A stretch of 64,000 nt of DNA from Rhodospirillales bacterium (GTDB lineage Bacteria; Pseudomonadota; Alphaproteobacteria; Rhodospirillales; Shumkoniaceae), in the NCBI GenBank assembly GCA_014859895.1, contig JACZKS010000010.1, positions 43,489-107,488 of the forward strand. Reading direction: 5' to 3'. The position numbers and the translations under genes were made by a program. Positions within the stretch are counted from its first letter, which is position 1. Each line of letters begins with the position of its first letter. This document shows positions 51,512 to 59,942 of the stretch, piece after piece. The notes under the pieces were generated by a model that did no database searches, was not told the origin of the DNA, and was given only the letters and a program-made list of their open reading frames with translations.

Positions 51512-52561
51512 ATGGCTTTTCAAACCATCAAGGCGACCTGCTCGATCGTGCTTCCGGCCGACCCGCCGGAATGGGTGCATCTCATGCCCCTCGGCTCGAT
51601 CGAGGCGCGCGACGGCCGCAAGTGGACGCTGAAGGACCCGCAGGCGGTGGTCGCCGCCTCGGCCGCCCGCGGGCTCGATGCCGTCGTCGATTACGAGCAT
51701 CAGACGGATCTGGCCGAGAAGAACGGCCAGCCGGCGCCCGCCGCCGGCTGGATCAAGGAGTTTCAGGTCCGCGCCGACGGCATCTGGGGTCGGGTCGATT
51801 GGACCACCCTGGGCGCCGACCGCATCCGGGCCAAGGAGTACCGCTACCTCTCGCCCACCTTCCTCGCCGACAAGAAGACCGGCGAGGTGAAGGCGATCCT
51901 GCGCGCCGCCCTGACCAACAACCCCGCACTCGATCTTGTCGCTCTTGCCACCGAAAGGGATGACTGCATGGAAGAGCTTCTGAAGGCTCTGGCGGCCGCG
52001 CTCGGCCTGCCGGAGAACACCACCCAGGAGACCGCCCTCGCCAAGGTCGGTGACCTGGTGAAGTCGGCGAAGACCGCCGAAGAGACGGTCGCCGCCATCC
52101 GGACTTCGCTCAAGGTCGATGCCACGGCGGACGCCACGGCGATCGCCAAAGCCATCGATACGGCGGTCGCCAAGGCCAAGGAGGAGGCGGCCAAGTCGGA
52201 CGTCGACCCGAAGGCCTTCGTGCCGCGCGCCGAGTTCGATCGCGTCGCGACGCAGCTGACCAAAATGCAGACGGATCTCTCCGCCGACAAAGCGACGGAG
52301 GCCGTCGAGGCGGCCATGCGTGAGGGCAAGATCGCCCCCGCGTCCAAGGATTGGGCCATGGCCTACGCCAAGAAGGACGCGGAAGGGTTCGCCGATTACG
52401 TCAAAGGCGCACCCGTCGTCGTCACGCCGGGTGGCGGCGGCAATCCGACCCCACCCAAGGCCGGCTCCCCGCTGACCGAAGACGAACTGGCGACCTGCCG
52501 CCAGCTCGGCCTTACCGAAGAGGCCTTCAAGAAAACCCGTGACGCGGAGGTGACCCGATGA
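51512..52561 (+). CDS. Mu-type prohead protease/scaffold (gpI)
   Basis: 349 residues from ATG 51512; earlier ATGs at 51467 and 51500 are possible. ADPPEWVHLMPLGSIEARDGRKWTLKDPQAVVAASAARGLDAVVDYEHQTDLAEKNGQPAPAAGWIKEFQVRADGIWGRVDWT is the protease part of Mu gpI. The long helical acidic C-terminus acts as scaffold (Z-like). It processes the prohead. Overlaps the next gene by four bases. Confidence 0.88.
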   Translation: MAFQTIKATCSIVLPADPPEWVHLMPLGSIEARDGRKWTLKDPQAVVAASAARGLDAVVDYEHQTDLAEKNGQPAPAAGWIKEFQVRADGIWGRVDWTTLGADRIRAKEYRYLSPTFLADKKTGEVKAILRAALTNNPALDLVALATERDDCMEELLKALAAALGLPENTTQETALAKVGDLVKSAKTAEETVAAIRTSLKVDATADATAIAKAIDTAVAKAKEEAAKSDVDPKAFVPRAEFDRVATQLTKMQTDLSADKATEAVEAAMREGKIAPASKDWAMAYAKKDAEGFADYVKGAPVVVTPGGGGNPTPPKAGSPLTEDELATCRQLGLTEEAFKKTRDAEVTR

Positions 52562-52965
52562 CCGTGCTCGCCCAAGACCGCAACACGCCTCGCCGCACCG
52601 GCGACGTGTTCTCCTTCCCGGTCGCCGCCGCGACGAAGATCTACGCCGGCGCCCTGGCGGTGCTGAACGCCGGCGTCGCCGAAGGCGGCTCGACCGCTGT
52701 TGGCCTGGTCGCCGTCGGCCGCGCCGAAGAGCAGGTCGACAATTCGGCCGGCGCCGCCGGCGAGCTCAAGGTTCGGGTCGCCAAGGGCACCTTCCGCTTC
52801 GCCAACTCGGCTGCCGCCGACGAGATCACGCTGAGCGAAGTCGGCGCCTCGGCCTACATCGTCGACGATCAGACGGTCGCCAAGACAGACGGCACCGGAA
52901 CCCGGAGCGTCGCCGGCACCATCGTGGACGTCGACGATCTCGGCGTCTGGGTCAAGTTCGACTAG
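52558..52965 (+). CDS. Putative head decoration protein
   Basis: 135 residues, beta-rich, small and Ala/Gly/Val-rich (TGDVFSFPVAAATKIYAGALAVLNAGVAEGGSTAVGLVAVGRAEEQVDNSAGAAGELKVRVAKGTFRFANS). Position between protease and major capsid and the repeated short strands fit DUF2190-like capsid decoration or cement proteins. Confidence 0.7.
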   Translation: MTVLAQDRNTPRRTGDVFSFPVAAATKIYAGALAVLNAGVAEGGSTAVGLVAVGRAEEQVDNSAGAAGELKVRVAKGTFRFANSAAADEITLSEVGASAYIVDDQTVAKTDGTGTRSVAGTIVDVDDLGVWVKFD

Positions 52966-52977
52966 GAGCAAAGCCTC

Positions 52978-54015
52978 ATGATCAAGACCATCCTCTCCGT
53001 CGCCGTCCTCGCCCTGATCGTCGGGGTCGGCCTGTTGGCGGGCCCGGCGCCCGACGCCTCGGCCCATGGCCTGCACGCCCTCGCCCAGGAGGGCGCCATC
53101 CCGGCGATCGGCCTGGGCGGCCTGGTCATCAACTCGGCCACCCTCAGAAGCCTTTACGTCGGCTTCAAGACCAGCTTCCAGAACGGCCTCGGCATGGCGA
53201 CCTCGCAGTGGCAGAGGATCGCCACTCTGGTGCCGTCGACCACCAAGGAGGAGAAATACGGCTGGCTTGGGAAGATCCCCGGCGTGCGCGAGTGGATCGG
53301 CGATCGCGTGATCCAGAACCTGATGGCCCACGGCTACGCCATCCTCAACAAGGACTGGGAACTGACGGTCGCGGTTTCGAAGCCGGACATCGAGGACGAC
53401 AACCTCGGGATCTACACCCCGATGTTCGCCGAGATGGGCCGCTCGGTCGCCGCCCATCCCGACCAGATGGTCTTCGGCCTGTTGAAGACCGGCTTCGCCA
53501 CGCCCTGCTATGACGGCCAGTACTTCTTCGACACGGACCACCTGGTGCTCGACGAGGCCGGCGATCCGCAGAGCGTCGCCAATACCGATGGCGGCGCCGG
53601 CACACCGTGGTTCCTGATCGACGACAGCCGGGCGCTGAAGCCGATCATCTTCCAGGAGCGGAAGAAGTTCCAGTTCGTCGCCCTCGACAAGGAGGACGAT
53701 CCGAACGTGTTCTTCAAGAAGGAGTTCGTCTATGGCTCCGATGGCCGCGACAATGTCGGCTTCGGCTTCTGGCAGTTTGCCTGGGGCTCCAAGCAGACGC
53801 TGGACGCCACCCACTATGCCGCCGCCCGGGCCGCGCTGACGGGCATGAAGGGCGACTATGGCCGGCCGCTCGGCCTGATGCCGCGGCTCCTCGTGGTGGG
53901 TCCCGCATTGGAGGAGGCCGGCCGCAAGCTCCTCAACAGTGAGAACGGCGCCAACGGCGAGACCAACCCGTGGAAGGGCACCGCCGAGCTGCTTGTCGTG
54001 CCGTGGCTGGCGTGA
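52978..54015 (+). CDS. Major capsid protein (Mu gpT) with signal-like leader
   Basis: 345 residues. From about residue 48, VINSATLRSLYVGFKTSFQNGLG...WQRIATLVPSTTKEEKYGWLGKIPGVREWIGDRVIQNL is the usual gpT beginning, and the rest follows gpT to the end (GTAELLVVPWLA). Ahead of it is MIKTILSVAVLALIVGVGLLAGPAPDASAHGLHALAQEGA, which looks like a Sec signal peptide. The ATG has AGGAG nine bases upstream, and no start codon exists near the normal gpT N-terminus, so the leader is really encoded. Confidence 0.88.
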   Translation: MIKTILSVAVLALIVGVGLLAGPAPDASAHGLHALAQEGAIPAIGLGGLVINSATLRSLYVGFKTSFQNGLGMATSQWQRIATLVPSTTKEEKYGWLGKIPGVREWIGDRVIQNLMAHGYAILNKDWELTVAVSKPDIEDDNLGIYTPMFAEMGRSVAAHPDQMVFGLLKTGFATPCYDGQYFFDTDHLVLDEAGDPQSVANTDGGAGTPWFLIDDSRALKPIIFQERKKFQFVALDKEDDPNVFFKKEFVYGSDGRDNVGFGFWQFAWGSKQTLDATHYAAARAALTGMKGDYGRPLGLMPRLLVVGPALEEAGRKLLNSENGANGETNPWKGTAELLVVPWLA

Positions 54016-54029
54016 GGGAGGACTGAACC

Positions 54030-54254
54030 ATGAAGATGATCCGCATCATTGCCAAGCCCGCCGCCGGCTTCCGCCGCGCCGGCATGTACCACCCGGCCAA
54101 GGCCGTCGACCACCCGGCCGACGACATCACGGCCAAGCAACTCAAGGCCCTCAAGGAAGAGCCCCAGCTCGTCGTCCAGGAGGTCGAGGTTCCCGACAAG
54201 CCGGCCGCCAAAAGCGACGACGGCAAGCCGACCAAGACCAACAAGAATCCCTGA
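54030..54254 (+). CDS. Small phage head protein, HI1506-like
   Basis: 74 residues. IRIIAKPAAGFRRAGMYHPAKAVDHPADDITAKQLKALKEEPQLVVQEVE is the pattern of the short FluMu-like protein that follows gpT in Mu-like prophages; the tail is Lys-rich. Function unknown. Confidence 0.7.
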   Translation: MKMIRIIAKPAAGFRRAGMYHPAKAVDHPADDITAKQLKALKEEPQLVVQEVEVPDKPAAKSDDGKPTKTNKNP

Positions 54255-54280
54255 GGCCGCCCAGCGGCCGACTCGCCGAA

Positions 54281-54316
54281 GCCCCCGGGCGGAGCCCGCC
54301 CGCTCCGCCCGGGGGC
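54281..54316 (+). terminator. Strong GC hairpin after capsid block
   Basis: GCCCCCGGGCGGAGC-CCGCCC-GCTCCGCCCGGGGGC, perfect 15-base arms. No T-tract. It may reduce read-through from the highly expressed capsid genes into the tail genes or protect the capsid mRNA. Confidence 0.6.
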
Positions 54317-54332
54317 ATGATTTGAGGAACCC

Positions 54333-54758
54333 ATGCCCTACGCCACCCAACAGGACCTGATCGACCGCTACGGCGAGGATGAGCTGATCGCCCTCACCGA
54401 CCGCGCGAACCCGCCGGCCGGGGCGATCGATGCCGCCGTGGTGGCCAGGGCGCTCGCCGATGCCGACAGCCTGATCGATGGCTATGTCGGCAGCCGCTAT
54501 GCGCTGCCGCTGGCCGAGGTGCCGCCGCTGCTGACGCAGATCGCCTGCGCCGTGGCCCGCTATCGCCTGGCGAAGGACGGCCCCACCGAAAACCTCACCA
54601 AGGATCACGACACGGCCCTGCGTACGCTGCGCGACATCGCGGACGGCCGCCTGGCGCTGCCGGTCGGCGAGACCGAGACGCCGGCGCCGGCGTCGGTCGG
54701 CGTCGCCATCGCCGGCCCGGGCCGGGTGTTCTCCGCCGACACGCTGAAGGATTTCTGA
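54333..54758 (+). CDS. DUF1320 protein (Mu gp36)
   Basis: 141 residues. MPYATQQDLIDRYGEDELIALTDR...ALADADSLIDGYVGSRYALPLAEVPPLLTQIACAVARYRL is the DUF1320 pattern of the head-tail connector group. Confidence 0.88.
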   Translation: MPYATQQDLIDRYGEDELIALTDRANPPAGAIDAAVVARALADADSLIDGYVGSRYALPLAEVPPLLTQIACAVARYRLAKDGPTENLTKDHDTALRTLRDIADGRLALPVGETETPAPASVGVAIAGPGRVFSADTLKDF

Positions 54759-54759
54759 G

Positions 54760-55203
54760 ATGGCCGGCGTTTCCATCCAGGTCGGCCTCGACACCAAGGA
54801 TCTGGAGGAAGCGTTCGCGCGCCTGGAGACGGCCATGGATGACATGACCGAACCGATGGACGCCATCGGCGCCGGGCTCGACTCCTCCATGCTCAGCCGC
54901 TTCGAGCACGAAACCGGCCCCGACGGCGTTCGCTGGACGCCCAGCCAGCGGGCGCTGCTGACCGGCGGCCAGACCCTCACCCATCGCGGCCACCTGCGCG
55001 CCTCGGGCACGCACATCGCCTCGCGCCATTCGGTGATGCAGGGCAGCAACCTGGTCTACGCCCGCCCCCAGCACGCCGGCGGCAAGGTTGGACGCGGGCG
55101 CAAGGTCACGCTCCCGGCGCGGCCCTTCGTCGGCGTCGACGGCGATGACCGGACAATGATCCACGACACCATCCAGGACTTCCTTGAGGAGGCCGCGCGA
55201 TGA
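54760..55203 (+). CDS. Virion morphogenesis protein (Mu gpG type)
   Basis: 147 residues with LETAMDDMTEPMDAIGAGLDSSMLSRFEHETGPDGVRWTPSQRALLTGGQTLTHRGHLRASGTHIAS and ARPFVGVDGDDRTMI, the signature of tail completion/virion morphogenesis proteins. Starts two bases after gp36 and overlaps the next gene. Confidence 0.88.
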   Translation: MAGVSIQVGLDTKDLEEAFARLETAMDDMTEPMDAIGAGLDSSMLSRFEHETGPDGVRWTPSQRALLTGGQTLTHRGHLRASGTHIASRHSVMQGSNLVYARPQHAGGKVGRGRKVTLPARPFVGVDGDDRTMIHDTIQDFLEEAAR

Positions 55204-55730
55204 GCCTCATGGATCTTCAGGACGCGGCGGTCGCCGCCATCGAGGCACGCTTCCCGAAGCTCAAAAGCTGCGAGCGGCACCCCGGCCGCTTCGACCTCGA
55301 CGAACTGGGGCGGTTTCTCACCGTGGCGCCGGCTGTGCGTGTCGCCCTGCTGTCGATCGGTGGGGCGGCCGGCACCGAAGAAGGCCTGGCCCAAGGTGAC
55401 GCCAGGCTTGCCGCGTTCATCGTCACCCGCGACGCTGGCAACGTGGACAAGGACAAAGCAGCGCAGGCCATCGTCGACGGCCTGATCCCCCTGGTCACGG
55501 GCTTCGGCCAGGAGGTGCGTGGCGAGAACCTGTATTCCACTCCGGCCGGCAAGCAGGGCGTCGCCCTGTGGGCGGTCACCTGGGTCCAGCGGGCCGAAAT
55601 GGGCACGCTGGTCGCCGAGGACGGCGAGATGCCCGAGCACCTCTACGCCTCGATGTCGCCGAAGATCGGCGCGGCGCACGAAGCCGACTATCGCGACGTC
55701 TCGACCGGGGAGGCCCCCGATGGCGCTTAA
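55200..55730 (+). CDS. DUF1834 protein (Mu gp37)
   Basis: 176 residues; beta-rich with GRFLTVAPAVRVALLSIGG and ARLAAFIVTRDAGNVDKDKAAQAIVDGLIPLVTG. In Mu it follows gpG and gp36 at the head-tail interface. It is the last Mu-ordered gene before the P2-ordered tail and overlaps it by eleven bases. Confidence 0.82.
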   Translation: MSLMDLQDAAVAAIEARFPKLKSCERHPGRFDLDELGRFLTVAPAVRVALLSIGGAAGTEEGLAQGDARLAAFIVTRDAGNVDKDKAAQAIVDGLIPLVTGFGQEVRGENLYSTPAGKQGVALWAVTWVQRAEMGTLVAEDGEMPEHLYASMSPKIGAAHEADYRDVSTGEAPDGA

Positions 55731-56316
55731 CCGTGACATGGAGATGGCCGAGTTGGACCGCCGCCTCGCCAACGTGGTGCGCATCGGCACCGTCGCCGAG
55801 GCCGACTATCCGGCCGCCCGGGTGCGTGTGGCGATCGGCGACAACCTCACCGGCGGGCTGCCGTGGCTGACCGCGCGGGCCGGCGGCGACCGCGCCTGGT
55901 GGGCGCCCGAGGTGGGCGAACAGGTGATGGTGTTCTCGCCCGGCGGCGACCTCGCCCAAGGCGTGGTGCTGCCCGCCCTCTTCTCCAACGCGGCGCCGGC
56001 GCCAGCCGACAGTCCCGACATCCGCCGCGAGGTCTACGCCGACGGCCTGGTCATCGAGCACGACCGCGCGAAGAAGCTGACCCGCCTCAACGCGCTCGAC
56101 TCCGAAGGCACGCTGGTGCTGGAGGCCAAGAACATCGTCATCCGCACCGGCGACGGCGGGTACTACCAGCTGGACCATCACGGCATGGCCAGCCGCATCA
56201 CCCACGTGGGCGGCGCCGCCTTCGAGACCGATTCCTGGCAGGCCGGCGCGGTGGTGACTGCCAACGCCGACCAGGACTACAGCCCGCCCGAAGTCCAAAC
56301 CCCCGAGGAGAGCTGA
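55720..56316 (+). CDS. V: Baseplate assembly protein V (spike)
   Basis: 198 residues from ATG 55720. RRLANVVRIGTVAEADYPAARVRVAIGDNLTGGLPWLTARAGGDRAWWAPEVGEQVMVFSPGGDLAQGVVLPALFS is the oligosaccharide-binding fold of gpV; a beta-helix-like C-terminal part follows. It forms the membrane-piercing spike of the contractile tail. Confidence 0.9.
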   Translation: MALNRDMEMAELDRRLANVVRIGTVAEADYPAARVRVAIGDNLTGGLPWLTARAGGDRAWWAPEVGEQVMVFSPGGDLAQGVVLPALFSNAAPAPADSPDIRREVYADGLVIEHDRAKKLTRLNALDSEGTLVLEAKNIVIRTGDGGYYQLDHHGMASRITHVGGAAFETDSWQAGAVVTANADQDYSPPEVQTPEES

Positions 56317-56319
56317 AAG

Positions 56320-56496
56320 ATGCCGAAGAAAACCTACACCATCGAAAAGACCACGCCGCGCCTGGGCAAGGCCGGCGATACCGTCACGATGACGGAGCGC
56401 GGAGCCAAGTACTGGCTGCTTTCCGGCGTGATCTCCGACCCCGCCAAGGCGGCGTCCGAAACCAAGCCGCCGAAGGCCAAGGGCAAGAAGGGCTGA
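56320..56496 (+). CDS. Small Lys-rich tail protein
   Basis: 58 residues, below the ORF track limit. ATG 56320 three bases after V. MPKKTYTIEKTTPRLGKAGDTVTMTERGAKYWLLSGVISDPAK then a Lys-rich end. It resembles short cement-like proteins beside baseplate genes; no named family. Confidence 0.65.
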   Translation: MPKKTYTIEKTTPRLGKAGDTVTMTERGAKYWLLSGVISDPAKAASETKPPKAKGKKG

Positions 56497-56499
56497 GCC

Positions 56500-56844
56500 A
56501 TGGCCGGCACGCTGGGCATGAGCCGATCGACGGGCCAGGGGATGGATGGGCTGGAGCACCTGTTCCAGTCGATCCGCGACATCCTGACCACGCCGATCGG
56601 CACGCGGCCCATGCGGCGCGAGTACGGCTCGGACCTGTTTTCCCTGATCGACCGGCCGGCCGAGCCCGGGCTCTTCATCGAGATCTACGCCGCGATCGCC
56701 GCGGCGCTGGCCAAGTGGGAGCCGCGCTTCAAGCTCACCTACGTCAAGGCGACGCGGGCCGAGGCCGGGCTGCTGGAGATCGACCTGCGCGGCCTTTACC
56801 TGGTCGACGGCCGCGAGATCACGCTGGAAGGAGTGGTGGCATGA
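56500..56844 (+). CDS. W: Baseplate wedge protein W (gp25-like)
   Basis: 114 residues. GLEHLFQSIRDILTTPIGTRPMRREYGSDLFSLIDRP is the GPW/gp25 family core. Its ATGA end was presumably the junction with gene J, which now lies 930 bases on, after the inserted DUF4145 unit. Confidence 0.9.
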   Translation: MAGTLGMSRSTGQGMDGLEHLFQSIRDILTTPIGTRPMRREYGSDLFSLIDRPAEPGLFIEIYAAIAAALAKWEPRFKLTYVKATRAEAGLLEIDLRGLYLVDGREITLEGVVA

Positions 56845-56849
56845 AGACG

Positions 56850-57548
56850 TCAGTCGCCCTTCCGCCTTTCGGCAATCCTCTTCGGAAGCACGAAAGTGAC
56901 GTCGAGAAACAGCTTCATGAACTCGAAGAGTTCGGCGGCTTGCTCGATAGTTCCTTCAATCTCATGGACAGCGGCGTTGCCGTCCAGCCTCAGGCGATGC
57001 GCCCACTCGGCGAGTGGCTTGGTCAGCAACGTCTTTCCAAGCAGATCGTCGATCCGATCGCGAAGGTTTCGCCCCTCGCCGCCAAGCTCCTTGCAGGCGA
57101 CTTCGAGCACGGAACGACATCCCGCAAGCGCCAGTTCCGGGCTCTCCTTTCGCCGAACCATGCCTTCGATCGTGGGAATGAGGGCCCGCGCCTTCTTGGG
57201 AAAAGCCGGATCATCGGCGCCCGCCGGAGACTTCGGAAAGGTGTCGATCACCGCGTATTTTCCATCGACGAAGCCGGCCGCGACCCGGATGGACTCCTTG
57301 GCCGCGCTCTGCATCTTGATGAAATCCGACGCAGCGACCTCGAAGACAATGAGAACGGGGCAATCGCATATCGGGCAGCCACCACTTCCGTAGCAGCGAA
57401 CCGGCGGTCGGTTCGACGTCATCTCCGTTTCGGTTCGAATGTGAGGGAAGACCGGCACCCCGGTCTTGAAGCGATATTCGAAGAGATTCGAGACCGCGAG
57501 ATCCACGCGGTTTCCGCAGTGAGGGCAGTCGATGCGCGGCTGAAACAT
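56850..57548 (-). CDS. Antisense DUF4145-family protein
   Basis: 232 residues from ATG 57548. N-terminal zinc ribbon CPHC...CPICDC, linker DPAFPKKARALIPTIEGMVRRKESPELALAGCRSVLEVACKELG and the hallmark helix WAHRLRLDGNAAVHE, followed by ELFEFMKLFLDVTFVLPKRI. This is DUF4145, which occurs alone and within restriction-type nucleases and is often found near defence genes. It lies antisense between W and J. The track's 596-residue version reads through J in the wrong frame. Codon third positions are less GC-rich than in the flanking tail genes, which suggests recent acquisition. Confidence 0.87.
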   Translation of the reverse strand: MFQPRIDCPHCGNRVDLAVSNLFEYRFKTGVPVFPHIRTETEMTSNRPPVRCYGSGGCPICDCPVLIVFEVAASDFIKMQSAAKESIRVAAGFVDGKYAVIDTFPKSPAGADDPAFPKKARALIPTIEGMVRRKESPELALAGCRSVLEVACKELGGEGRNLRDRIDDLLGKTLLTKPLAEWAHRLRLDGNAAVHEIEGTIEQAAELFEFMKLFLDVTFVLPKRIAERRKGD

Positions 57549-57576
57549 GGTGAGGCTTCCCGGCGGAGAGTGGCCC

Positions 57577-57777
57577 ATGGATGAGACGACTATCAATCGG
57601 GCATGCACCTCAAGGCTGTCAACCGTCTTGGAAAACACCACACCTGAGACGTCCGTTGATTCCTTCATGGCGGCCATCGCCCCGATCCGGCAGGAGTTTG
57701 GCGACGATATCCTGATTCTCTGTCTTGCCGTTGAACTTGCGGTGGCGGATTTCCGAAATCGGGGGGCACGCGGATGA
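57577..57777 (+). CDS. Small ORF divergent from DUF4145 gene
   Basis: 66 residues from ATG 57577 (GGAGAG eight bases upstream). MDETTINRACTSRLSTVLENTTPETSVDSFMAAIAPIRQEFGDDILILCLAVELAVADFRNRGARG is helical and acidic. It shares a 28-base divergent start region with the DUF4145 gene, and its stop overlaps the J start as ATGA. Possibly a partner or control protein of the DUF4145 product. No family recognised. Confidence 0.6.
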   Translation: MDETTINRACTSRLSTVLENTTPETSVDSFMAAIAPIRQEFGDDILILCLAVELAVADFRNRGARG

Positions 57778-58751
57778 GCCGGTTCGCCGCCGTCGACCTG
57801 TCCAGCTTGCCGAAGCCCGAGGTGGTCGAAACCCTGGAGTTCGAGGCGATCCTCGCCGCGCTCAAGGCCGACTTCATCGGCCGCGATCCCGACTATTCGG
57901 CGACCACCCTGGAATCCGATCCGGTGGTGAAGGTGCTGGAAGTGGCGGCCTACCGCGAAGTGATCCTCCGCCAGCGGGTCAACGACGCGGCGCGCCAGCG
58001 GATGCTCCCCTATGCCACCGGCGCCAACCTGGAAGTGTTGGGCGCCGACCAGGGCGTCTACCGCCTGATCCTGGACCCCGGCGACCCCGACGCCGTGCCG
58101 CCGGTCGATCCGACCTACGAGACGGACGACGACCTGCGCCGGCGCATCCAGCTGGCGCCCGAGGCCCTGACCACCGCAGGCTGCGAGGGTAGCTATGTGT
58201 TCAATGGCCTGACCGCCGGCGAAACCCCCGTGTCCATCGATGTCGCCTCGCCCGACGAAACCACCGTGACGCTGACCTACACCTTCGACGCCGGCGGCCT
58301 GTCGGCCAAGATCAAGGATGCCACCGCCATCCGGCCCGAGGCCGGCAGCGTCCTGGTGACCGTGCTGGGCCGCGAGGGCGACGGCACGGTCGACGCCCCC
58401 ACATGCGCCATCGTCGAGGCCAACCTGTCGGCCGCCAGCGTGCGGCCCTTGTGCGACGAGGTCACCGTGCAATCGGCGACCATCGTCGGATACACGGTTA
58501 CGGCGCTGCTTACGGTCTACGATGGGCTCGACCGCGACGCCGTCCAGGCGGCCGCCGATGCCTCCATGCGGGCGATTGCCGAGAAGCGCCACGCCCTGGG
58601 CGAGGACGTCACGCAATCGGTGATCGATGCCGCGCTGCATGTGGCCGGCGTCAAGAAGGTGATGCTGACCGACTGGGCCGATGTAGCGTGCGACGATACC
58701 GAGGCGCCGTACATGATCGGCCTGGCGCTGACGACGGAGCTGGCGGCATGA
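57774..58751 (+). CDS. J: Baseplate protein J
   Basis: 325 residues with the gpJ pattern: VVETLEFEAILAALKADF, ATTLESDPVVKVLEVAAYREVILRQRVNDAARQRMLPYATGANLEVLGADQGVYR, and RRRIQLAPEALTTAGCEGSYVFNGL. Wedge of the baseplate. ATGA overlaps with both the small ORF and gene I. Confidence 0.92.
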   Translation: MSRFAAVDLSSLPKPEVVETLEFEAILAALKADFIGRDPDYSATTLESDPVVKVLEVAAYREVILRQRVNDAARQRMLPYATGANLEVLGADQGVYRLILDPGDPDAVPPVDPTYETDDDLRRRIQLAPEALTTAGCEGSYVFNGLTAGETPVSIDVASPDETTVTLTYTFDAGGLSAKIKDATAIRPEAGSVLVTVLGREGDGTVDAPTCAIVEANLSAASVRPLCDEVTVQSATIVGYTVTALLTVYDGLDRDAVQAAADASMRAIAEKRHALGEDVTQSVIDAALHVAGVKKVMLTDWADVACDDTEAPYMIGLALTTELAA

Positions 58752-59314
58752 CCAAGAGCCTGCTTCCCCCGAACGCGACCGCCCTGGAGCTGGCCCTGGA
58801 GGGAGTGGCGGCCGACAGGGTCGAGGCCATCCCGGTTCCGATCCCGACGGTAAACGATGCCGCCCAGTGCCCCGCTCCCGTGCTGCCGTTCCTCGCCTGG
58901 GGCCGATCCGTCGACGTCTACGACGCGAGCTGGTCCGACGCCACGAAGCGCACCGTCGTCGGCCAGGCCATGGCCCTGCATCGCATCAAGGGCACCCTGC
59001 AATCCGTCGTCGCCGCGATCGCGGCCTGGGGGATCGAGGCCACAGTGATCGAACGCGCCGGCGCCCGCCGCTACGACGGCGCCCAGGCCCATGACGGCCG
59101 CTGCCTGTACGGTCCGGCCAACGGCTGGGCGATGTACCGGGTGATCCTCAATCGGGCTATCCGCAACGACCAGGTGGCCGGCCTGCGCCGGCTGCTGGAA
59201 ATGACGGCGCCGAAGCGCTGCGAGCTGCTGAGCCTCGAATATCAGGAGGCCGCCAACCTCTACGACGGGCGCTCGACCTACGACGGCGCCTATAACCATG
59301 GAGTGGCTGTCTAA
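58748..59314 (+). CDS. I: Tail protein I
   Basis: 188 residues: LLPPNATALELALEGVAADRVEAIPVPIPTVNDAAQCPAPVLPFLAWGRSVDVYDASWSDATKRTVVGQAMALHRIKGTLQSVV is the P2 gpI/Mu gp48 family. Baseplate component joined to the fibre base. Confidence 0.9.
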   Translation: MTKSLLPPNATALELALEGVAADRVEAIPVPIPTVNDAAQCPAPVLPFLAWGRSVDVYDASWSDATKRTVVGQAMALHRIKGTLQSVVAAIAAWGIEATVIERAGARRYDGAQAHDGRCLYGPANGWAMYRVILNRAIRNDQVAGLRRLLEMTAPKRCELLSLEYQEAANLYDGRSTYDGAYNHGVAV

Positions 59315-59940
59315 TGGCCGACAACCTGACCATCAACGAAACGGCGACCTGGCCGGCGACCGTCAAGCTCATCGACACCGACGAGCCGGTGATCGGCGGC
59401 CTCGACGGTGTCTCCAACAAGCAGGCGATCACGCTGGCCAACCGCAGCCAATGGCTCAAGGCGCAGATCGACACGGTCATCGAGACGGCCTTGCTCGATC
59501 CGGACCCCCTTGACCTCTGGCAGCTCACTGAAGCTATCGCCACCCTCATCGCCGCCGCTCTGGCCGCCAGCCGCCCCGGCTTCGACGTTCCGTTCCTGGC
59601 GGGCTGGGCAAGCAATTTCACCGGCGAGGACCTGGTGGAGGGGCAAGTTGTCGCTCGCGTGATGGTCCTGCGCGACACCGTTCTCCAGGACTTCCTTGTC
59701 GATCTGGGGGTCGCCGGCACCGGCGCGGCCGTGATCTGGGACGTCACGGTCGGCGGCGTCACCGCCTTCATCACGAAACCGCAGTTCGCCGACGGCTCGA
59801 CCGTCTTCGTCCCCGGCGTGTTCGACCCGGCGATGGTCGACGTCCCGGCCGGCAGCATCGTCGAGATCCTGGTTTTCCAGGTCGGCACGGTGATCCGGGG
59901 CCAGAAGGCGACCGGCGGCCTCAAGGGCAGGGAGGCCTGA
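59314..59940 (+). CDS. Tail fibre/collar-like protein
   Basis: 208 residues. It starts MADNLTINETATWPATVKLIDTDEPVIGGLDGVSNKQAITLANRSQWLKAQIDTVI, a common N-terminus of phage fibre proteins that dock on the baseplate, followed by a beta-rich part. Probably the fibre base (H-like) with the distal part encoded by the next gene. Confidence 0.7.
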   Translation: MADNLTINETATWPATVKLIDTDEPVIGGLDGVSNKQAITLANRSQWLKAQIDTVIETALLDPDPLDLWQLTEAIATLIAAALAASRPGFDVPFLAGWASNFTGEDLVEGQVVARVMVLRDTVLQDFLVDLGVAGTGAAVIWDVTVGGVTAFITKPQFADGSTVFVPGVFDPAMVDVPAGSIVEILVFQVGTVIRGQKATGGLKGREA

Positions 59941-59942
59941 TC

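Noticed and set aside
52396-53814. 472-residue minus ORF
   Set aside because: Shadow of the decoration and capsid genes; no recognisable domains.
55863-57584. 573-residue plus-strand ORF spanning V, W and the cargo unit
   Set aside because: Arg/Gly-rich shadow of V and W that then reads antisense to the DUF4145 gene.
57549-58640. Upstream part of the 596-residue minus ORF fused to DUF4145
   Set aside because: Antisense of gene J, which has clear gpJ motifs; the DUF4145 protein starts at 57548.
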